Source: JABRWC01 sp039961675 (GTDB lineage: Bacteria > Planctomycetota > Phycisphaerae > UBA1845 > Fen-1342). From it: a DNA stretch of 38,418 nucleotides. Position numbers and translations under genes: made by a program. Shown here piece after piece: positions 33,373 through 38,418 of the stretch (position 1 is its first letter; every line of letters starts with the position of its first letter). The notes under the pieces are model-generated. The model was not told the origin of the DNA. It ran no database searches and saw nothing but the letters and a program-made list of their open reading frames with translations. The stretch lies in the NCBI GenBank assembly GCA_039961675.1, contig JABRWC010000155.1:1-38418 (forward strand), written 5' to 3'.

Positions 33373-35040
33373 TTACGGACAGCCCGTGCCGAAGACCTCC
33401 AGCATGGCCGAAAGATCGGCGAGATCGACGTCGCCGTCGCCGTCCAGGTCGCCGTCCTCCGGTTGCGCGCCGCTGGCCAGGCCGAAGTTGGTCAGCAGCA
33501 CAGACAGGTCTCCCAACCCGACGCTCCCATCGCCGTCGAGATCGGCCGGACACAGGACCGGCGTGCCGTTGATGGTGAAGTCGGCGTCGCTGTCGTCGAA
33601 GCCGGTGTTCCCGTTGCCGTCGTGGGCGACGACGCGGATGCGCGCCCGCGTCGTGTACACGTCCGGCACGTTCCAGTTAAACGCGCCGTCGTCCGCGGTC
33701 GCGGACGCGATGACAGTGTCGAAGTTCGCGCCGCCGTCGGTGCTCAGCAGCAGGTCCACGTTGCTGACGTTCACGTCGTCGTCGGTGATCCAGTTGATCG
33801 CGGCGACGTCGCCGGGGTTGTAAACCTGCCCGCCGTTCTGCGTCTTGAGGTAGGCGGTCGGGTTCGTGCCGCCGAGCGGAACCGGCACGTGCATGACGAT
33901 GCAGTGGAAGACGCCCGCGGAGGAGACGATCGGCTCGCCACTGAACTGGATGATGGTCTTGCCCGGGCACGCGTTCTGCCAGGTGGTAAGCGCCTGGGTG
34001 TTATAGCCGGCATTGACGATCGTCGAGTTCGTGTACGAGGGGATCAGCACGATGTTGTTGAACATGACCGAGTTGGTGTAGGTGTAGTGCACGCCGCCGA
34101 CGTTGCGGGCCGGGATGCGGTGCACCGTCCAGCCGCGGTTCGTCAGGTCGGTGACCGCAGTCTCGCAGATCACGTCCTGCGACGAGCCTTGGTTTGCGGG
34201 CCAGTCGCTGATGATGACCTGGTTGTCACCGATGACCTGCATCCACATGTCGATGTGGCCGGTGGAGTCGATGCTGGTGGGAAAGCGGTTGTAGAGCGTC
34301 GTATCGACGTTCTGGTAATCGTGCCAGATCTGGATGATCTGCGCTTCCGTCTTGCTCGGGTTCTCCTGGGTGATGAGCCGCGTCGCGAAGCTGTCGCCCA
34401 GCGCGCTGAGGTGGTAGTTCCCGCCGCCGTGGATCAGGTCCAGGAGGTAGTACTCGTGGCGCTTCACGCCTGCAAAGTGCAGCGGCACGCCGTTGTCGTT
34501 GGGCCGCGGCCGGTTGTACTCGTGGTCCACGACGGCGCGGCAGTCGCCTTCATAGATGTACCGCGGGCCGTAGTCGCGGCACCAGATCGTGTCCGTCGTG
34601 CGCACGATGAACGTGACCTTCGAGAGGTTCACGCCGCCGGCGCTCATTGTGCTCTGGGCGCTGGTCCGCTCGCCCGTGGTATCGACGTAGCAGTAGATCT
34701 TGCCGCCCGCCGTCACCGTCACTTCCTTGGCGATGCGCGTGAGTATGCTCGTGACGCTGCTGTCCCAGCCTTCCCAGGCGATGATCAGCCCTTCCATCGG
34801 CTCGTACTCGGCCACGCAATGCACCGGGCCGGTGGGCGGCGGCGTGGAGCCGCGCGTACCGAGCGGATTCTCTCTCAGATAAAGCTGCTCGATTTCGGTC
34901 AGGCTTCGCGGGATGTGCCCGTTCTCGGGGTAGACCAGCTCATCGCCAACCCACGTCGGCTGGTCCGAGCCGCTGGCCGCAGTCGCGCACCAAGACAACA
35001 CAAGACCCGCCACCCCCACGAGAATCAAACCCGATCGCAT
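33373..35040 (-). CDS. secreted agmatine/peptidylarginine-deiminase-like protein with calcium-repeat tail
   Basis: A 555-aa exoprotein. GGAG lies 6 nt before ATG 35040, which begins a signal peptide (LILVGVAGLVLSWCATAASG). The open frame upstream has no such signal. Residues about 75-385 are a PF04371-type guanidine-deiminase domain: Asp156 in WCRDYGPRYIY, the LIHGGGNYH turn, His262 in STGHIDMWMQ, and a candidate nucleophile Cys380 in SSAGVFHCIVMHVP. Then comes a beta domain (PGDVAAINWITDDDVNVSNV) and two dockerin-like loops (DLDGDGSVGLGDLSVLLTNF, DLDGDGDVDLADLSAMLEVF). It may citrullinate exported proteins or deiminate small guanidines outside the cell. The substrate cannot be told from sequence. 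Confidence 0.88.
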   Translation of the reverse strand: MRSGLILVGVAGLVLSWCATAASGSDQPTWVGDELVYPENGHIPRSLTEIEQLYLRENPLGTRGSTPPPTGPVHCVAEYEPMEGLIIAWEGWDSSVTSILTRIAKEVTVTAGGKIYCYVDTTGERTSAQSTMSAGGVNLSKVTFIVRTTDTIWCRDYGPRYIYEGDCRAVVDHEYNRPRPNDNGVPLHFAGVKRHEYYLLDLIHGGGNYHLSALGDSFATRLITQENPSKTEAQIIQIWHDYQNVDTTLYNRFPTSIDSTGHIDMWMQVIGDNQVIISDWPANQGSSQDVICETAVTDLTNRGWTVHRIPARNVGGVHYTYTNSVMFNNIVLIPSYTNSTIVNAGYNTQALTTWQNACPGKTIIQFSGEPIVSSAGVFHCIVMHVPVPLGGTNPTAYLKTQNGGQVYNPGDVAAINWITDDDVNVSNVDLLLSTDGGANFDTVIASATADDGAFNWNVPDVYTTRARIRVVAHDGNGNTGFDDSDADFTINGTPVLCPADLDGDGSVGLGDLSVLLTNFGLASGAQPEDGDLDGDGDVDLADLSAMLEVFGTGCP

Positions 35041-35672
35041 GTTCCGCTCCAGATTCGGCCAGCTTCTGAGATGCGAGGCTCCGCCGCAGTTTACGATAGC
35101 TGACCGGCGGCGGCGAAACAAGCGCCGGGTGTGGTCGGTGCGTCCGGGCGGGTGCGGCGCGGGCGGGGGCGGACTGATAATCAGGGAGCGGGGCAGAGCG
35201 GACTCACGTCCACCGCCTTGACGGCGCCAGCGCCGAGACGCACCATTCGTAACCACGGGTCCCCGAACGTCCGTCAGAGCGCGAACGCGATGCGGTTGCA
35301 CGCGGTCGGGGGCCGAGCCGCCGCCGAACGGCCGTCCGGCGCGGCAGGTGACGGCCCGGCGGAGGGTGCAGAAGCCATCGGGGCGGCCGGGGACGCCGCC
35401 ATCCGTCCGGTGCGCTCGGAACGTTGAGCTCGTCGCGCTGGCCGAGCGTGTTTGCCGTACGATTGAAAGCGTAGCTGCGGGACTTGATCGGGTCCGCCAC
35501 CGCGCCGAACCGCGCGAAGTTCGTTTTGAATCCCGGCACGCGGCGACTCCAGACCGGACCCCGCGGCTCCGGGCTGAAAGCGGGTCCGTGTTCGTGGGTT
35601 CGCAATCGGCTTACAGTGGCTTGCAAAACCGGTGGTCTGGGGGTAAAGATGACCGCAAGAGTTTCGCGCGAC
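35041..35672. other. 632-bp gene-free interval before tRNA-Gly
   Basis: Lies between the deiminase start and the tRNA. Several open frames cross it, but none has a ribosome site, a family motif or consistent codon use. A minus-strand stretch near 35400-35560 (ARFGAVADPIKSRSYAFN) looks protein-like, yet I cannot connect it to a family or start. It must contain the deiminase and tRNA promoters. I found no clear boxes. Confidence 0.4.
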
Positions 35673-35744
35673 GCGGGTGTAGCTCAGTGGTAGAGCGTCA
35701 CGTTGCCAACGTGAATGTCGTGGGTTCAAGTCCCATCACCCGCT
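35673..35744 (+). tRNA. tRNA-Gly (GCC)
   Basis: A full cloverleaf of 72 nt: acceptor GCGGGTG/CACCCGC, D-stem GCTC/GAGC with loop AGTGGTA, anticodon stem TCACG/CGTGA with loop TTGCCAA (anticodon GCC), T-stem GTGGG/CCCAT with loop TTCAAGT. Discriminator T, and no encoded CCA. The integrase gene begins 118 bp downstream, so the 3' part is the probable attachment site. Confidence 0.96.
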
Positions 35745-35861
35745 TTTGATATAAGCCACGCCGCCCCGCAGAGTTGCGGCGACCTGCCGACGGTCGGCAG
35801 CGCGGCCTGAGACGCGAAAACGCGCGGTGTTACACCGCGCAACGCGTTCAGGAGGTCCGCG

Positions 35862-37223
35862 ATGCCGACGACCAAGAGACGAAAAGCACGGAAACCGCCC
35901 GCGTATCGCCAGCGCAAGGGCTATACGCAGGCCATCGTCACGCTCAGGGATTCCGCCACAAAGAGAGCCCGCGATTACTGGCTCGGCGAATGCGGCACGC
36001 CGGCGAGCCGCGAGCTGTACCACCGCGTCATCGCGGCGTGGGAGGCCAACGACCGGCGGCTGCCGGACCCGGCGGAGTTCGACGACAGGAAGAATGGCGC
36101 TGTCAACGGGCCGACGGTCGGCGCCGTGATCCGCGCATACTGGCGCTGGGCGAAGGGCTACTACCACATCAAGCACTCGGCCGCCATCAAGAGCGCGCTC
36201 AAGCTGCTCCGCCAGCACCACGGCCAGACGCCCGCTGCGGACTTCGGACCGAAGAAGCTGCGCCTGCTGCGCGAGGCGATGATCACCGGCTTCTCCGGGG
36301 ACCAGGGGTCCAGGCGCCCCTGGTCGCGGAAGTACATCAACGCGCAGGTGCAGCGCGTCCGCCACATGTTCAAGTGGGCGTCGGCGCGCGAGATGGTGCC
36401 TGTGACGGTGTACCAGTCGCTCGGTGCGCTCGAGCCGCTCAGGCGCGGCCGCACGAAGGCGCGGGAGAACCAGAGGGTCGGGCCGGTGCCGGATGAGCTG
36501 CTCGGCGCCGTCCGGCCGTACCTGAATCGGCAGGTGCGCGCGCTCGTCGAGTTGCAGTTGCTGACCGGTGCCCGCCCCGCGGAGCTTCTTGGGCTGCGGC
36601 CGGTCGATATCGACCTCGACGCCGGGCCTGGCGTCTGGGCGCACCGGCCCGCCGAGCACAAGAACGCGTTCCGTGAAAAGGAGCGGGTCATCTATCTCGG
36701 CCCGCAGGCGCAGAAGGTCCTTCGGCCGTTCCTCGCGGCTCGGCCACTGAACGCGTACCTGTTCAGCCCAGCCGAGGCGGACGCCGAAAGGCGCTCGGCG
36801 CTGCACGCTGAACGGGCCACTCCACTGCCGTGGGGTAACCGGCCCGGCACGAACAGGCGGACGGCGCCGAAGCGAAAGCCTGGCGATCGATACACGCCGA
36901 CAAGTTACTACCGCTCTATCCAGTACGCGTGCGAGAAAGCGTTTCCGTCGCCGGAGCGACTGGGGAAGCGCAGCGACGAGACGCGAGCCGCCTGGCGAGC
37001 GCGGCTGACGGCGGAAGAACAGGGGGAACTGAAGGCCTGGCGGCAAGCGCATAGCTTCCACCCGTACCAGCTCCGCCACAACGCCGCCACAAACCTGCGG
37101 CGCGAGTTCGGCCTGGAGGCGGCCCAGCTCGCCCTCGGCCACGCCAGCGCCCAAATCACCGACGCGGTCTATGCGGAGCGTGACCGGGCCAAGGTGATCG
37201 AGATCATGCGGAAGATCGGCTAG
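35862..37223 (+). CDS. tyrosine recombinase/integrase
   Basis: A 453-aa site-specific recombinase. The N-terminal 100 residues are basic and probably bind arm sites. A SAM-like core-binding domain spans about 85-190 (TVGAVIRAYWRWAKGYYHIKH, shown in part). The catalytic domain shows Arg238 in LTGARPAELLGL, a candidate Lys267 in EHKNAF, YQLRH with Arg405, LGHAS with His427, and nucleophile Tyr437 in ITDAVYAERD. About 90 extra residues lie between the Lys and the second Arg (ending TAEEQGELKAW). AGGAGG precedes ATG 35862. It presumably integrates the element into the tRNA-Gly gene. Confidence 0.94.
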   Translation: MPTTKRRKARKPPAYRQRKGYTQAIVTLRDSATKRARDYWLGECGTPASRELYHRVIAAWEANDRRLPDPAEFDDRKNGAVNGPTVGAVIRAYWRWAKGYYHIKHSAAIKSALKLLRQHHGQTPAADFGPKKLRLLREAMITGFSGDQGSRRPWSRKYINAQVQRVRHMFKWASAREMVPVTVYQSLGALEPLRRGRTKARENQRVGPVPDELLGAVRPYLNRQVRALVELQLLTGARPAELLGLRPVDIDLDAGPGVWAHRPAEHKNAFREKERVIYLGPQAQKVLRPFLAARPLNAYLFSPAEADAERRSALHAERATPLPWGNRPGTNRRTAPKRKPGDRYTPTSYYRSIQYACEKAFPSPERLGKRSDETRAAWRARLTAEEQGELKAWRQAHSFHPYQLRHNAATNLRREFGLEAAQLALGHASAQITDAVYAERDRAKVIEIMRKIG

Positions 37224-37523
37224 GGCCGCGTCGGCCGCACAGACCGATCGCAACGCCGGCCTGTCCCGTTCGGGGCGGTCGGCGTTCTTGTTCTTGCGGG
37301 GGCTGCCGACGGCAGGAAGCCCCGCTGCCAAGTTAGCAAATCAGCCTCGCCACAATTCTTCTCCAGAATCTTCACATGACGGTAAGTCGTGCGACAGCAG
37401 CAGGTTAGAGCGCGAATTCCACGCTGAGCGAGCCGCTAACTATAGTTGGCGAGTTAGCACCGAAATCCGTCTCTTAGAACCGCGTGCATCGGACGCAAGG
37501 CACCCAACGGCCAGGAGGTTCCG
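37224..37523. promoter_or_regulatory. intergenic control region with repeated AGTTAGC sites
   Basis: A 300-bp gap after the integrase that is less GC-rich than its surroundings. AGTTAGC occurs at 37331-37337 and 37452-37458, and inverted (GCTAACT) at 37435-37441. The last two form an inverted repeat with a 10-bp spacer. The perfect palindrome AACTATAGTT lies at 37438-37447. GCGGGGGCT...AAGCCCCGC near 37300-37325 could be the integrase terminator. The sites may bind the DUF1580-like protein or the integrase (inference). Confidence 0.5.
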
Positions 37524-37910
37524 ATGCACGAGCAAGCCACCGCAACCGACGACTACATCACGCTAACCGAGGCGGCCAAGATCGCCCCGGGGCGACCAAG
37601 CACCAACTGCATCTGGCGCTGGTGCCGGCGCGGCGTGCTCAGCCGCGGGGGCGAGCGCGTGCGGCTCCAGCACCTGCGCATCGGCGGGATGATCTATACC
37701 ACCGCCCGCTGGCTCGAGGAGTTCGGCCGCAAACTCGCCGAGGCCGACGCGAACTACTTCGACCTCTGCGAGGCGGCGGCTGAAGCCGCCCGAGCCGCCG
37801 AGTCACCCGTCGTGCGCCGTCGCCGGCGCGCATCCCCATCGCAGTTCCAGGACCAGCGACAACGTGAGCTCGAGGAGATTGACCGCGAGCTCGAGGCGGA
37901 GGGGTGGTGA
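37524..37910 (+). CDS. DUF1580-like / excisionase-type helix-turn-helix protein
   Basis: A 128-aa protein preceded by AGGAGG. The first 70 residues form a winged-helix-like domain: DYITLTEAAKIAPGRPSTNCIWRWCRRGV, given here in two parts, ITLTEAAKIAPG and NCIWRWCRRGVLSRGG, then IGGMIYTTARWLEEFGRKLAEA. This resembles DUF1580, a family I associate with planctomycete mobile regions. The C-terminus is helical and charged. Beside an integrase it is probably the recombination directionality factor or an element regulator. It ends in an ATGA overlap with the next short ORF. Confidence 0.75.
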   Translation: MHEQATATDDYITLTEAAKIAPGRPSTNCIWRWCRRGVLSRGGERVRLQHLRIGGMIYTTARWLEEFGRKLAEADANYFDLCEAAAEAARAAESPVVRRRRRASPSQFQDQRQRELEEIDRELEAEGW

Positions 37911-38020
37911 TGAAACCGCAGCCCGTGAATTGCACCAGGCGGGAGCCGCCGCTGGTCTCGCTCGGCCAGGCGACTGCCGCCGTGACCCGTACCCGGGAGA
38001 CTTCTGCATGGCCGCGTTGA
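37910..38020 (+). CDS. 36-aa ORF of unknown function
   Basis: Starts at ATG 37910, sharing a TGATG junction with the stop of the DUF1580-like gene, and overlaps the next start by 13 bp. The product (MKPQPVNCTRREPPLVSLGQ and so on) shows no motif. It is supported only by the tight overlaps and may simply couple translation. Confidence 0.4.
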   Translation: MKPQPVNCTRREPPLVSLGQATAAVTRTRETSAWPR

Positions 38021-38283
38021 ACGCCGCACCGAAGCTGGCGAAGCGTGACGACAAACTGCTCGAGGCGGAGGTGCTCGGTGCCGCGCTGCGCTACGTGGCC
38101 GTGGCGGACTGGTTCGAGCAGTTGCCCTTCTCGCAGAACGACCCGGGCCGCGACCGGCAGGCGATGGATGCCTTCAACCGTGTCGAGACCGAGCTTCGCC
38201 AAGCCGGGGGAGGCCTGCTGCGACGGCTCGGGCATCGGGAAGTCGTGCTCGAGCGCGCGCTGGAGGAGGTCGCCCAATCATGA
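38008..38283 (+). CDS. 91-aa element protein of unknown function
   Basis: A mostly helical 91-aa protein (KLAKRDDKLLEAEVLGAALR, YVAVADWFEQLPFSQNDPG, ETELRQAGGGLLRRLGHRE). GGGAG lies about 8 nt before ATG 38008. Its stop overlaps the next ATG as ATGA, so it belongs to the same operon. No family recognised. It may be an accessory to the nuclease that follows. Confidence 0.6.
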   Translation: MAALNAAPKLAKRDDKLLEAEVLGAALRYVAVADWFEQLPFSQNDPGRDRQAMDAFNRVETELRQAGGGLLRRLGHREVVLERALEEVAQS

Positions 38284-38418
38284 CACCCACGCTCGATCAG
38301 CCGAACGCATCGCAGGTTGCCGCGCAGCCCAGCGCCGGCGCGGCCCGTGACCTGCTCACATCAACGCGCCTGGCGACGCTGCGCCGGTGCCAGAGGCAGC
38401 ACTACTACCGTTACGAGC
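38280..38418 (+). CDS. PD-(D/E)XK (RecB/Cas4-like) nuclease, N-terminal fragment
   Basis: Starts at ATG 38280 (ATGA overlap) and runs off the window after 46 codons. The visible end, LLTSTRLATLRRCQRQHYYRYE, is abbreviated here as STRLATLRRCQRQHYYRYE. This S-x-(T/S)RL-x-x-x-x-x-C-x-x-x-(Y/H)YYRYE pattern opens many RecB/Cas4-type PD-(D/E)XK nucleases, whose first Cys may bind an iron-sulfur cluster. The catalytic part is outside the window. Confidence 0.65.
   Translation, partial: MTPTLDQPNASQVAAQPSAGAARDLLTSTRLATLRRCQRQHYYRYE

Larger units (their letters stand above)
35673..38418 (+). mobile_element. left end of a tRNA-Gly-integrated element
   Basis: The order tRNA-Gly, tyrosine integrase, DUF1580-like DNA-binding protein, short overlapping ORFs and a PD-(D/E)XK-like nuclease is typical of an integrated island or prophage. 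All genes point away from the tRNA. The far end and the second attachment copy lie outside the window, so the length is unknown. Transfer functions are not visible here. Confidence 0.75.

Noticed and set aside
35204..35729. Minus-strand open frames upstream of tRNA-Gly
   Set aside because: No ribosome site, start or family motif. One crosses the tRNA and the likely promoter region.

Overview
The window is GC-rich bacterial DNA that looks like a planctomycete (Planctomycetota, possibly the Phycisphaerae side; this is inference). The clues are an ECF sigma factor overlapping a Ser/Thr kinase with a C-terminal TPR region, exported proteins ending in dockerin-like Asp-rich calcium repeats, a DUF1580-like protein beside an integrase, the lipid A gene lpxD, several lipoproteins, and many short GGA-loop palindromes between genes.

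Layout. 0.1-3.0 kb: ispD, a lipoprotein and an overlapping orphan histidine kinase. 3.1-4.8 kb: nuoABC on the minus strand. 5.0-5.7 kb: a small helix-turn-helix gene with a good promoter, then a REP palindrome and a 122-bp MITE-like element. 5.7-8.8 kb: hisA, an OmpA-family lipoprotein and a beta-propeller protein. 8.86-12.38 kb: purH, enlarged to 1173 codons. 12.4-17.0 kb: a palindromic repeat, yacG, a primary-like sigma factor, maf, nfo and two exported proteins. 17.1-18.7 kb: a REP island, then nuoD, detached from nuoABC. 18.8-19.4 kb: a broken nucleotidyltransferase gene. 19.4-25.9 kb: a giant RTX-like exoprotein of about 2170 aa. 26.3-29.9 kb: lpxD, the Ser/Thr kinase and the ECF sigma factor. 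30.1-35.0 kb: a secreted subtilase and a convergent secreted agmatine/peptidylarginine-deiminase-like enzyme, both with the same type of C-terminal calcium-repeat tail. 35.67 kb to the end: a tRNA-Gly followed by a tyrosine integrase, a DUF1580-like protein, small ORFs and the start of a PD-(D/E)XK-like nuclease, which is the left end of an integrated element.

The most unusual object is purH. Its transformylase half is interrupted twice, in frame, by guest segments of about 325 and 272 codons. Each guest carries a Y1/HUH REP-associated transposase (RAYT) domain and is bracketed by inverted arrays of REP-type palindromes. The two guests use different REP families, both with a GGA loop. All three repeat arrays inside the gene have periods divisible by three (39, 30 and 39 bp), while a similar array between genes has a 29-bp period. 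The whole 3.5 kb reads through without a stop, and the PurH segments outside the guests look intact. The same two REP types also occur alone at about 5.5 kb. This suggests REP/RAYT elements that live as translated guests inside an essential purine-biosynthesis gene.
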